Part shown: in pieces, positions 20,511-28,258 of the stretch
How positions within the stretch are numbered: the stretch's first letter is position 1
How the letters are laid out: every line of letters starts with the position of its first letter
Assembly: GCA_002325785.1 (NCBI GenBank)
Contig: DCSU01000028.1
Coordinates: forward strand, 544 to 33,537
Source of the DNA: Bacteroidales bacterium UBA1458
GTDB taxonomy: Bacteria > Bacteroidota > Bacteroidia > Bacteroidales > VadinHA17
Direction: 5' to 3'
Length of the DNA stretch: 32,994 nt
Program-made: the position numbers and the translations under genes
The notes under the pieces: model-generated
What the model saw: the letters and a program-made list of their open reading frames with translations, nothing else
Told to the model about the DNA's origin: nothing
The model's database searches: none

Positions 20511-21488
20511 TTAGATGTAGGAGCTGTAGTGCTTCATGAACTGAGACCTCTCAAACAGTGAGGGGTTTTCAATATTCCTGTAATTGAGTCTGCCTCTAAA
20601 ATCGTCCAGGGATTTGAATTCCTTGCCATCCATCCACCGGTGTATTGCCTCGTTGATCTCCGTTATCACAGTAAAGCCCCGTTTGTATAGTGCTGAGCAG
20701 ACCTGCACGGTTGTTGCTCCGGCAAGGAGGTACTTGATGGCGTCCTCCCCCGTGTAAACGCCTGTTGAAGCGGAGATATCCATCTTCATATCCTGCGCAC
20801 TGACCATACCCACCCAGCGCAGTACATAACGCTGTTCCACAGGATTTGACAGGACCGATGCCGGCACCACATTCAGGTTGTTTATATCAAAGTCAGGCTC
20901 ATAGAACCTGTTGAACATAACAATCCCGGAGGCACCATGACTATACATCTGCCAGGTAAAATTGAGAAGGTTGGAGAACCGCAGTCCTATCTTCACGCTA
21001 ACGGGTATCGTAAGTTTCTTCCGGAGGTTGTCTATGATCTTAAAGTACACAGCCTCAGAATCATTGCTGCTCTGATGCTTATCCACCGGAATGAAGAATA
21101 TGTTTACCTCCAGGGCGCTTGCTCCGGCCTTCTCTATCTCTACGGCAAAATCGATCCATCCCTTGGGCGAAAAGCAGTTAATGCTTGCAATAACAGGTAT
21201 CTTTACGCTCCTGCGTGCCTTTGCCACCAGGTCAAGGTAGGTCTCCACACTGTTGGTCCGCGTATAATAATGAAGATAGTCATCGGCCTCCGGGTAAGAC
21301 TCTTTTGCCGCCATTGAATGGGCCATGGATACGATCTGTTCTTCGAACAGGGACTTAAGCACCACGGCACCCGCCCCGGCCGCCTCCGCTTCAACTATTG
21401 ACTCAACCTTGGAAGTGAAATTTGAACTTCCGGCTATAACGGGACTGCTTAGGTTGAGCCCCAGGTAACGTGTGTTTATTGTACTCAT
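20511..21488 (-). CDS. Dihydroorotate dehydrogenase-like flavoprotein
   Basis: From ATG 21488 the protein has 325 residues with the DHOD-type TIM barrel: NLSSPVIAGSSNF at the start, PVIASINCFSPKGWIDFA with Cys near the catalytic-loop position, SVKIG, and the C-terminal FMN-phosphate region GVYTGEDAIKYLLAGATTVQVCSALY. It belongs with proteins annotated as DHOD-like rather than PyrD, since the substrate region differs and the gene lies outside pyrimidine context. The start at 21488 is one base past the yggS stop; the longer frame to 21527 would overlap yggS. It is the last gene of the serine operon. Substrate unknown; a related oxidoreduction of an amino or nucleobase compound is possible. Confidence 0.85.
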   Translation of the reverse strand: MSTINTRYLGLNLSSPVIAGSSNFTSKVESIVEAEAAGAGAVVLKSLFEEQIVSMAHSMAAKESYPEADDYLHYYTRTNSVETYLDLVAKARRSVKIPVIASINCFSPKGWIDFAVEIEKAGASALEVNIFFIPVDKHQSSNDSEAVYFKIIDNLRKKLTIPVSVKIGLRFSNLLNFTWQMYSHGASGIVMFNRFYEPDFDINNLNVVPASVLSNPVEQRYVLRWVGMVSAQDMKMDISASTGVYTGEDAIKYLLAGATTVQVCSALYKRGFTVITEINEAIHRWMDGKEFKSLDDFRGRLNYRNIENPSLFERSQFMKHYSSYI

Positions 21489-21489
21489 T

Positions 21490-22164
21490 TTATCTTTTTG
21501 TTCGTTCGCCAAATATAAGTGTTCCAACCCGTATCATTGTGCTTCCCTCCTCAACTGCCACCCGCCAGTCGCCTGACATGCCCATTGAGATCTCCCTGAA
21601 ATGTCTGCTGCCGGCAAAGTGCGCCTCACGCATCTGTCTGAAAGTCGCGGCCAGGGTTTTAAATTCAGCCCTCACCCTGACCATGTCATCGGTGAAGGAG
21701 GCCATTCCCATTAAACCGCAGATAGTTACTGAACTTAATGAAGCTGCAACAGCGGCCCAGTCTGTCTGCATAACTTCGTTCAGCCCGAACCCGGTTTTGG
21801 TCTCTTCAGTAGCTATATGGATCTGCAGCAGGCAACCAACCTCCCTCTCCTGTGCAACCGCCTCACGGTCAATCAACCGGAGCAGCTTAAGTGTGTCTAC
21901 TGATTCAATGACCGAGGCTGCGGCCACAGCCTGTTTTACCTTGTTCGACTGCAGGTGGCCTATCAGATGCCATGAAATTCCGGGGGGCATCAGGTTCTTT
22001 TTTATTGCCATCTCCTGTACACGGTTCTCTCCTAAAATGCGAAGACCGGCATTATATGCCTCAAGAGCCTCCTCAGTGGTCCGGGTCTTTGTCACCCCGA
22101 CAACTTTAACCTCCGGGGGCAGTTCGGCAAGCAGCTTTTGTATGTTTTCCGCGATGGTATTCAT
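21490..22164 (-). CDS. yggS: PLP-binding protein of the YggS/PROSC family
   Basis: 224 residues, a fold-type III alanine-racemase-like barrel with the PLP lysine in VGVTKTRTTEE (Lys26) and conserved GENRVQE, WHLIGHLQSNK and GMSGDW segments. YggS proteins maintain pyridoxal phosphate balance rather than catalysing a known reaction. Position in an operon with the PLP enzyme SerC fits that role. It starts 19 bases after the DUF1015 gene. Confidence 0.93.
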   Translation of the reverse strand: MNTIAENIQKLLAELPPEVKVVGVTKTRTTEEALEAYNAGLRILGENRVQEMAIKKNLMPPGISWHLIGHLQSNKVKQAVAAASVIESVDTLKLLRLIDREAVAQEREVGCLLQIHIATEETKTGFGLNEVMQTDWAAVAASLSSVTICGLMGMASFTDDMVRVRAEFKTLAATFRQMREAHFAGSRHFREISMGMSGDWRVAVEEGSTMIRVGTLIFGERTKR

Positions 22165-22183
22165 CAGGGCGTCCCCCTGTATT

Positions 22184-23440
22184 TCAGTCGAGTTTATGTA
22201 TCACCAGCCCGCTCCTCAGTTTAGGCTCGAACCAGGTGGACTTGGGCGGCATAATATTACCTGTATCAGCTATCGTTATCAGCTGCTTCATCGAGACCGG
22301 ATAAAGCGCAAAAGCCACTTTCATCTCTCCGCTGTCGACCCTTCTCTTCAGCTCGCCAAGACCCCTGATACCACCAACAAAGTCAATTCGCTTTGACCTT
22401 CTGAGATCCAGGATGTCAAGCAGTGGCATAAGTACTTTGTCTGTAAGTATGGTTACATCAAGAACACCGATGGGATCAGCGTCATCATAGGTGCCTTTTC
22501 TGGCAGTAAGACTGTACCACTTGCCATCAAGATACATACCGAAGTTGTGAAGCTTACGCGGTCTGAAGTTTTTTGTTCCTTTCTCTTTAATTTCGAAAGA
22601 TTCATTCAGTCTGGCAAGAAACTGACCGGCCGTCATCCCGTTCAGATCCTTCACCACACGGTTATAATCGATAATACTAAGCTGGTTGTCAGGGAAGTGA
22701 ACTGCCAGGAAGAAGTTATACTCCTCATCTCCCTTATGTGCGGGGTTCTTCTCCCTCTTTTCCTTCCCGACAAGTGCAGCTGCGGCAGTGCGGTGATGGC
22801 CGTCGGCAACGTACATGCAGGGTACCTTCTCTGAAAAAATCTTCTCAATAGATGCATTCGTCTTAGCTTCCCAAACTACCCAGAAGTGATGACCGATGCC
22901 ATCTTCAGCAACGAAATCATATTCCGGCTTCACTTTTTTTACTATCCGCTCAACTATTTTATCAAGTTCCCTGACAGCAGGATATGCGAAAAACACGGGT
23001 TCAATATTGGCATTATTGGCTCGTACGTGTATCATGCGGTCCTCCTCCTTGTCAGGCCGTGTGAGCTCATGCTTCTTAATCACCCCTGACAGGTAGTCAC
23101 TCACTGATGCTGCGCCAACTATTCCGTACTGAGTACGGCCTTTCATTGTCTGGGCATAAATGTAATAATGCGATTCTCTGTCCTGCACCAGCCATCCCCG
23201 CTTCTGCCATTCGTTGAAGTTCTCTACAGCTTTGCTGTAGACCTCTTCAGAATGCACGTCAGTACCTTCTGGCAGGTCTATCTCCGATTTGGTTATATGA
23301 AGCAACGACTTTTCCTTGCCCTGCGCCATCACGGCGGCCTCTTCGGAATTCATTACATCATAGGGCAGACAGGCGATCTCCGACGCCATACCGGCCGGAG
23401 GTCTCAGCCCACGGAAAGGTTTAACAACAGCCATATTCAA
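22184..23440 (-). CDS. DUF1015 family protein in the serine operon
   Basis: 418 residues, the usual length. It starts with the family signature VKPFRGLRPP and CLPYDVM, has a conserved charged stretch KHELTRPDKEEDR (123-135), and the motif MYVADGHHRTAAA with DGHHR at 213-217. That motif resembles the nucleotide-binding GxHR or DGxHR loop of ParB/sulfiredoxin-fold proteins, a fold that includes the archaeal ADP-dependent serine kinase SerK and SbnI. The gene sits 12 bases after serA and precedes yggS. A role in phosphoserine or serine chemistry is therefore attractive but not shown. No membrane segment. The start could also be Met3 (23434). Confidence 0.88.
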   Translation of the reverse strand: MNMAVVKPFRGLRPPAGMASEIACLPYDVMNSEEAAVMAQGKEKSLLHITKSEIDLPEGTDVHSEEVYSKAVENFNEWQKRGWLVQDRESHYYIYAQTMKGRTQYGIVGAASVSDYLSGVIKKHELTRPDKEEDRMIHVRANNANIEPVFFAYPAVRELDKIVERIVKKVKPEYDFVAEDGIGHHFWVVWEAKTNASIEKIFSEKVPCMYVADGHHRTAAAALVGKEKREKNPAHKGDEEYNFFLAVHFPDNQLSIIDYNRVVKDLNGMTAGQFLARLNESFEIKEKGTKNFRPRKLHNFGMYLDGKWYSLTARKGTYDDADPIGVLDVTILTDKVLMPLLDILDLRRSKRIDFVGGIRGLGELKRRVDSGEMKVAFALYPVSMKQLITIADTGNIMPPKSTWFEPKLRSGLVIHKLD

Positions 23441-23452
23441 ATATCCTGTTTT

Positions 23453-24379
23453 CTATTTAGGTTTGTTTACTCTGAAGGTTTCGTCACCTGTTGCAAAGAA
23501 AGCAACAATCTGCCTGGCTGCAGCCACTCCTGAATTTATATTTGCCTCTTCCGTCTGGGCTCCCATCTTCTTCGGTGTGAAGAAAAAGCGTCCGGGGAAT
23601 CTGGCTGCAAAAATATCCGCATTGTCCGGGGCGATGTCTGAAAGGTACTTCATATCACTCCTCTTCTCCATTATCTCAATAACCGAGGCTTCATTGATGA
23701 CCTCCTTACGGGCGGTATTAACCAACACGGCTCCATGAGGCATGAGTGAGAGCAAATTTTCCCCAATGGAGTTTTTTGTCTTGTCGTTGGCCGGAATGTG
23801 CAGGGAGATATACTGGCAGGCGGAGTATAGCTCTTCCAGCGTCTTAACGGGAGTCACTCCTGCATCCAGCATTACTTTCCCGTCGACGAACGGATCAAAG
23901 GCATAGCATTTCATGCCGAAACCTGAGGCAATCCGCGCCATACATTTCCCTACGTTGCCAAAGGCGTGAATGCCAAGACTCTTTCCGTAAAGCTCTGATC
24001 CTGTCTTACCGTCAAATCCTCCGCGGGCTGAATAAACCATCATGCCGAATGCCAACTCGGCAACGGCATTGGAGTTCTGCCCGGGTGTATTCATTGCCAC
24101 AACTTTGCTTGCCGTGCAGGCATTGAGGTCAAGGTTGTCATAACCTGCGCCGGCTCTTACTACAATTCTGAGTTTGGGTGCCGCAGCTATCACTGCCGCA
24201 TCAATGATATCTGAACGGACTATCATGGCATCGGCATCTGCTGCCGCATCGTGGAGCTCCTGCGGAGTCTTGTATTTCTCGAGCAGGACCAGTGTATGCC
24301 CACCTTTCTCAGCCACCTCGCGTATCTGGGTGATGGCTACAGGTGCAAACGGTTTGTCTGTGGCTACAAGAATTTTCAT
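23453..24379 (-). CDS. serA: D-3-phosphoglycerate dehydrogenase, short form
   Basis: 308 residues, lacking the C-terminal ACT domains of the long enzymes, so no serine feedback is expected from that route. First step of serine synthesis: 3-phosphoglycerate to 3-phosphohydroxypyruvate. Substrate arginine lies in VVRAGAGYDNLD; the NAD motif is GIHAFGNVGKCMARIA, followed by FDPF with Asp162 selecting NAD. The usual catalytic histidine motif (TPHxGxxT) reads TPKKMGAQTEEA here, so Lys270 or Lys271 replaces the histidine, as in the lysine-type PGDH described from Entamoeba. It starts 11 bases after serC. Confidence 0.92.
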   Translation of the reverse strand: MKILVATDKPFAPVAITQIREVAEKGGHTLVLLEKYKTPQELHDAAADADAMIVRSDIIDAAVIAAAPKLRIVVRAGAGYDNLDLNACTASKVVAMNTPGQNSNAVAELAFGMMVYSARGGFDGKTGSELYGKSLGIHAFGNVGKCMARIASGFGMKCYAFDPFVDGKVMLDAGVTPVKTLEELYSACQYISLHIPANDKTKNSIGENLLSLMPHGAVLVNTARKEVINEASVIEIMEKRSDMKYLSDIAPDNADIFAARFPGRFFFTPKKMGAQTEEANINSGVAAARQIVAFFATGDETFRVNKPK

Positions 24380-24390
24380 GGTCTATTCAT

Positions 24391-25461
24391 TTAATATTTA
24401 TTCGCGAACTCCTTCATGCAATCAACCAGCGCCCTGACGCTTTCCAACGGCATAGCGTTGTAGAGAGAGGCACGGAATCCGCCCACGGAGCGGTGTCCTT
24501 CAATACCTATCATACCCTTTGATTTGGCAAATGCGGCGAACTCCTTCTCAAGCTCAGTATAGCTGTCAGCCATAACGAAACATACATTCATAATGGACCT
24601 GTCCTCATGATCAGGTACGGTGGCCTTGAACAGCTTGCTGCGCTCAATCTCGTCATAAAGAAGAGCGGCCTTCTCAAGGTTGATCTTATGCATTGCCCCT
24701 ACTCCACCCTTATGCTTCAGCCACTCAAGGGTCTTAAGAGCTGCAAACACCGGAAGAACAGGTGGTGTATTGAACATTGACTCTTTTTCGATATGAGTCT
24801 TGTAGTTTAGCATCGTCGGGATGGGGCGGGTGACTTTACCGAGGACAGAGTCTTTGATAATAACGAAGGTGACACCGGCAGGTGCAAGGTTCTTCTGAGC
24901 GCCGCCATAGATGATTGCATATTTGGAGACATCGATTGGACGGCTGAAAATATCCGATGACATGTCTGCCACAACCGGGATGGCGATATCGGGATCCTTC
25001 TTCCATTCGGTTCCGAAGATGGTGTTGTTGGTGGTCATGTGAAAATAGTCGGCATCAGACGGAACAACATAGTTCTTCGGAATATAGTTGAAGTTACGGT
25101 CCTTTGACGAAGCCACCTCTACCACCTCACCGAAAATTTTGGCCTCTTTCAGGGCTTTGCCTGCCCATTCGCCAGTGTTGATGTATGCGGCCTTCTTCTC
25201 AAGCATATTCATCGGCACCATGGCAAACTGGAGGCTTGCTCCTCCACCTATGAAGATAACCGAATATCCGGCCGGGACTTCAAGAAGCTCCTTAACGTGC
25301 GCTACAGCGCTGTCCATTACGGCCACAAACTCCTTACTGCGGTGAGAAACCTCCATGATAGAGAGGCCTGTTCCTTCGAAATCCCTGATCGCTTCAATCA
25401 CCTTCTCATTAGTATACTGAGGCATGATTGAAGGCCCTGCGTAAAAATTGTGCTTTTTCAT
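24391..25461 (-). CDS. serC: Phosphoserine aminotransferase
   Basis: 356 residues. Makes O-phosphoserine from 3-phosphohydroxypyruvate and glutamate with pyridoxal phosphate. N-terminus HNFYAGPSIMPQY and EVSHRSKEF are the family signature; GGAQKNLAPAG contains the PLP lysine, and GHRSVGGFRASLYNA near the C-terminus binds substrate phosphate. It lies 3 bases after comB and 11 before serA: tightly coupled. Confidence 0.96.
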   Translation of the reverse strand: MKKHNFYAGPSIMPQYTNEKVIEAIRDFEGTGLSIMEVSHRSKEFVAVMDSAVAHVKELLEVPAGYSVIFIGGGASLQFAMVPMNMLEKKAAYINTGEWAGKALKEAKIFGEVVEVASSKDRNFNYIPKNYVVPSDADYFHMTTNNTIFGTEWKKDPDIAIPVVADMSSDIFSRPIDVSKYAIIYGGAQKNLAPAGVTFVIIKDSVLGKVTRPIPTMLNYKTHIEKESMFNTPPVLPVFAALKTLEWLKHKGGVGAMHKINLEKAALLYDEIERSKLFKATVPDHEDRSIMNVCFVMADSYTELEKEFAAFAKSKGMIGIEGHRSVGGFRASLYNAMPLESVRALVDCMKEFANKY

Positions 25462-25464
25462 GTT

Positions 25465-26265
25465 CTAAAAGTTTATTTTGTTTAGTTTGTTTACGTCATT
25501 ACCATCCCCGCGGAGAGAAGGTCTCTCAACACTGTGCGGCCCTGGGTGCATGGCCACCAGTCTGCCATTCCGCAGGACCGGTATAACATCCGTCACATCA
25601 AAAGTATGACAATATTCCAGACAGTCATCCAGCCCTTTGTCTCTCAGCCTTGATCTCTGCGCGGCCTTCTCAATATAGCCCAACAGGTCGGCCTTTGCAA
25701 CCCTCCACAGATCGGTTGCAGCATGCACCGAGTCGCAGACAGTGGCGAACCTGCCGCCTGTGAGCAGCCTTTCAGCCATGGCTCCGGCACAGACAGTATC
25801 CTCAAGGCTGAATCGGGTCTTCCACCCGGCACAGACAATCACCACTTTCCGATCCTGTTTATCCAGCCACATACACAGCGAAGTGAAATTGAGATATGAG
25901 CCTATGACCACATCATGGCACTCAGAGGCCCGTTTCATTATTCCTGTACCGTTGGTGGTGCTGTAAGCCACAGTTCGCCCGCTTACCTTCTCGGCGCTGA
26001 AATTAAACGGTGAGTTCCCGAAATCGGCAAAGTCAAGTACAAAACCGTCACGTTCGGCTGCGAGGAGATAACCCTTTGCCTTCATCTCCCTTGCCTCCTC
26101 CACGGTTGCAACAGGAATGATCTCACTTACGCCGTTGGCAAAGGCAGTGCAGATGGAGCTTGTGGCGCGAAGGACGTCAACAACGACCACGACAGCATCA
26201 CTGTCAGCATGCGCATCGAAAATCGCCGGAGTAAAGCATATTTCAAGGCTCCTTTCTGTCATCAC
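25465..26265 (-). CDS. comB: ComB-family phosphatase (2-phosphosulfolactate phosphatase-like)
   Basis: 266 residues of the ComB family, a Mg-dependent phosphatase fold. Recognised by VVVVDVLRATSSICTAFANG, LAAERDG, GNSPFNF, GRTVAYSTTNGTG and the VIVCAGW and EDTVCAGAMAERL segments. Known ComB acts on 2-phosphosulfolactate in coenzyme M synthesis, a pathway not expected in Bacteroidota. Here it is directly before serC (3-base gap) and after gcvT (22 bases). I infer either a phosphoserine phosphatase-like role or a link to sulfonate (cysteate, sulfonolipid) synthesis. Start is one of two adjacent ATGs (26265 or 26262). Confidence 0.85.
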   Translation of the reverse strand: MMTERSLEICFTPAIFDAHADSDAVVVVVDVLRATSSICTAFANGVSEIIPVATVEEAREMKAKGYLLAAERDGFVLDFADFGNSPFNFSAEKVSGRTVAYSTTNGTGIMKRASECHDVVIGSYLNFTSLCMWLDKQDRKVVIVCAGWKTRFSLEDTVCAGAMAERLLTGGRFATVCDSVHAATDLWRVAKADLLGYIEKAAQRSRLRDKGLDDCLEYCHTFDVTDVIPVLRNGRLVAMHPGPHSVERPSLRGDGNDVNKLNKINF

Positions 26266-26287
26266 GCGAACGGTTGTAAACTGGTGA

Positions 26288-27397
26288 TCACTGTTTGTAG
26301 AACGGGAGTGTAACCACCTTAGCCTTCAGATCCCTGCCCCTGACACGGATAAATATTTCAGTATCTGTTTTCCAAAATCCCCTGGCCAGGTAAGCCATGC
26401 CAATGCCCTGTTTCAGCATCGGAGACATGGTGCCTGAAGTGACCTCCCCTATAATATTTCCGGCCCCATCCGCAACCTCATAATGCTGCCTTGGGATGCC
26501 CTTGTCGATCATGACAAAGGCTTTCAGCCGTCTCTCAGTTCCCTCCTCCTTATGTTTAAGAAGCAGATCCCTGTCGATGAAGTCCTTTCCGGGCACAAAC
26601 TTGGTAATCCAGCCCAGGCCGGCTTCAATAGGCGATGTTGTATCATTGATGTCATGGCCGTAGAGGCAGAAACCCATCTCAAGACGCAGGGTATCCCTTG
26701 CGCCAAGGCCTACCGGCCTGATGCCAAACTCTTCTCCTGCCCTGAAGACCTCCTCCCACAGACGTGCCGCCTCTTCGTTTCTGACATATATCTCGCAGCC
26801 TCCTGAGCCTGTATACCCTGTTGTGGAAAATATAACGTTTTCTATTCCTGCAAATTTCAGTACCTTGAAGGTGTAGTATTCCATATCCGTAACACGCTCA
26901 TCTGTAAGCTTCTGCATGGCATTAAGAGCCAGCGGGCCCTGTACTGCCAGCTGTGCGGTCCATTCGGATGCATTATGCATTGCCTTGCCGGGCCCGGTCT
27001 CAATACCGAACCGGCCAGCATGCTTAACACACCACTCCCAATCCTTTTCAATGTTTGCCGCATTGACCACAAGAAGATACTTTTCGGCCGTCAGGCGGTA
27101 AACAAGGAGGTCATCAACAATGCCCCCTTTTCCATTCGGGAAGCATGTATATTGTACCTTGCCGTCGGTCAGCGCTGAAACGTCATTGGATGTGATATAC
27201 TGAAGGAAATCGAGGGCACGCGGACCGTTGACCCAGAATTCACCCATATGTGAAACATCGAAAACCCCCACTTTCTCACGCACCGTGATGTGCTCTTCGG
27301 TTATTCCTGTATACTCAACCGGCATGTTATAGCCGGCAAACGGAATGATTCTGGCCCCCAGAGCCTGATGGTACCTAAGAAACGGAGTATTTTTCAT
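26288..27397 (-). CDS. gcvT: Aminomethyltransferase, glycine cleavage T protein
   Basis: 369 residues, normal length. Transfers the methylene group of aminomethyl-H-protein to tetrahydrofolate and releases ammonia. Family motifs: HQALGARIIPFAGYNMPVEY at the N-terminus, DVSHMGEFW, the folate-region sequence STTGYTGSGGCEIY, GLGARDTLRLEMGFCLYGHDI, and the C-terminal barrel with EVTSGTMSPMLKQGIGMAYL. It is first gene of the seven-gene operon, with a -7 box 24-31 bases upstream. gcvH and gcvP are not nearby; the H-like domain at 13039-14709 is a membrane receptor and no substitute. Confidence 0.95.
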   Translation of the reverse strand: MKNTPFLRYHQALGARIIPFAGYNMPVEYTGITEEHITVREKVGVFDVSHMGEFWVNGPRALDFLQYITSNDVSALTDGKVQYTCFPNGKGGIVDDLLVYRLTAEKYLLVVNAANIEKDWEWCVKHAGRFGIETGPGKAMHNASEWTAQLAVQGPLALNAMQKLTDERVTDMEYYTFKVLKFAGIENVIFSTTGYTGSGGCEIYVRNEEAARLWEEVFRAGEEFGIRPVGLGARDTLRLEMGFCLYGHDINDTTSPIEAGLGWITKFVPGKDFIDRDLLLKHKEEGTERRLKAFVMIDKGIPRQHYEVADGAGNIIGEVTSGTMSPMLKQGIGMAYLARGFWKTDTEIFIRVRGRDLKAKVVTLPFYKQ

Positions 27398-27420
27398 CTT
27401 AAAAGGTTTTGGATTCAGAG

Positions 27421-27428
27421 CAAAAGTA
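27421..27428 (-). promoter_or_regulatory. -7 box of the gcvT-serCA operon
   Basis: Minus strand TACTTTTG, an exact TAnnTTTG match identical to the arsR box. The start would fall near 27414, about 17 bases before gcvT. No convincing -33 box. Confidence 0.5.
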
Positions 27429-27516
27429 GGATTTTTCGGCTGATAAAAACCTGCAATAAATCATTTTTGACTGACCCTTTCAGACATAAGTCATAGTCTG
27501 ATGGGCTCAATGTTTA

Positions 27517-27524
27517 TATATTTG
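27517..27524 (+). promoter_or_regulatory. -7 box of the Hpt-STAS operon
   Basis: TATATTTG, an exact TAnnTTTG match, 23 bases before the ATG at 27548. The -33 element is unclear. Confidence 0.5.
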
Positions 27525-27547
27525 TACCCATAATCAAATCCTGGCAG

Positions 27548-27901
27548 ATGGAATATACAACATTCAACCCGGAGTACCTGGTGAATATTACCGGCGGAGA
27601 CAAGGCCACTATGGAAGAGATTGCCGGTATCTTCACCGGTCAGATCCCGGAATTCGTTACAGAGATGAAGAAGCTCTACGGGGAAGGCCGTTATTATGAC
27701 CTGGGGCTTCTGGCACACAAAGCCAAGGGTTCAGTTACTGTCATGGGGATGGACTCTACTTCAAAGATGCTCAAGGAGTTCGAGCTTCTTGCCAAATCCG
27801 GTGACCAAAAAGAGCGTTTTGAAGGTTTCATTGCCAATTTTGAGGAAGACGCCAACAGGGTAATAACTGAGATAAACGATTATCTCAGCAAAAACAGGTG
27901 A
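27548..27901 (+). CDS. Stand-alone Hpt histidine phosphotransfer protein
   Basis: 117 residues, helical. LLAHKAKGSV holds the phospho-accepting histidine (His57) with the downstream lysine and glycine typical of Hpt domains. Such proteins relay phosphate from hybrid kinases to response regulators. No kinase lies next to it, so its partners are elsewhere in the genome; the STAS protein gene follows after six bases. Cytoplasmic, no other domain. Confidence 0.88.
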   Translation: MEYTTFNPEYLVNITGGDKATMEEIAGIFTGQIPEFVTEMKKLYGEGRYYDLGLLAHKAKGSVTVMGMDSTSKMLKEFELLAKSGDQKERFEGFIANFEEDANRVITEINDYLSKNR

Positions 27902-27907
27902 TCTGAC

Positions 27908-28258
27908 ATGGTTAATTCTGAAAAGCTAGACGGGGTTGAGATAATCAGCTTCAACACAGACAGGATTAATGCGCTCAATGTTGATGCCATCAGGCCTGCC
28001 ATTATAAAGATGTTTGATCTGCCCTACACAAGGGTGGTGATTGATCTTGGCGGGGTCACCATGCTTGACAGCACGGCTTTTGCCATGATCCTCCATTTTC
28101 TTCGGGTGGCGAGGTCAAATTACTGCACTTTCCGTTTGTGCGGGCTTACCCCTCGCGCCAGGGAGCTGTTTGAGCTTCTCCAGCTTCACAAGTCGCTTGA
28201 CATCTATCCTGACCGTGCCAGCTGCGTAGAGAGTTTCAGCCACAGCGGCCCCTCCTAG
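27908..28258 (+). CDS. STAS-domain anti-sigma factor antagonist
   Basis: 116 residues with the STAS fold. VVIDLGGVTMLDSTAFAMIL carries the phosphorylatable serine (Ser55) in the DST motif of SpoIIAA and RsbV relatives. It probably binds an anti-sigma or switch kinase when unphosphorylated. No RsbW-type kinase or PP2C phosphatase gene is present in the window. Its TAG stop shares the sequence CTAG with the clpB stop on the other strand. Confidence 0.85.
   Translation: MVNSEKLDGVEIISFNTDRINALNVDAIRPAIIKMFDLPYTRVVIDLGGVTMLDSTAFAMILHFLRVARSNYCTFRLCGLTPRARELFELLQLHKSLDIYPDRASCVESFSHSGPS

Noticed and set aside
20511..21488. pyrD (true dihydroorotate dehydrogenase)
   Set aside because: The sequence is closer to the DHOD-like group, and no pyrimidine genes are near.
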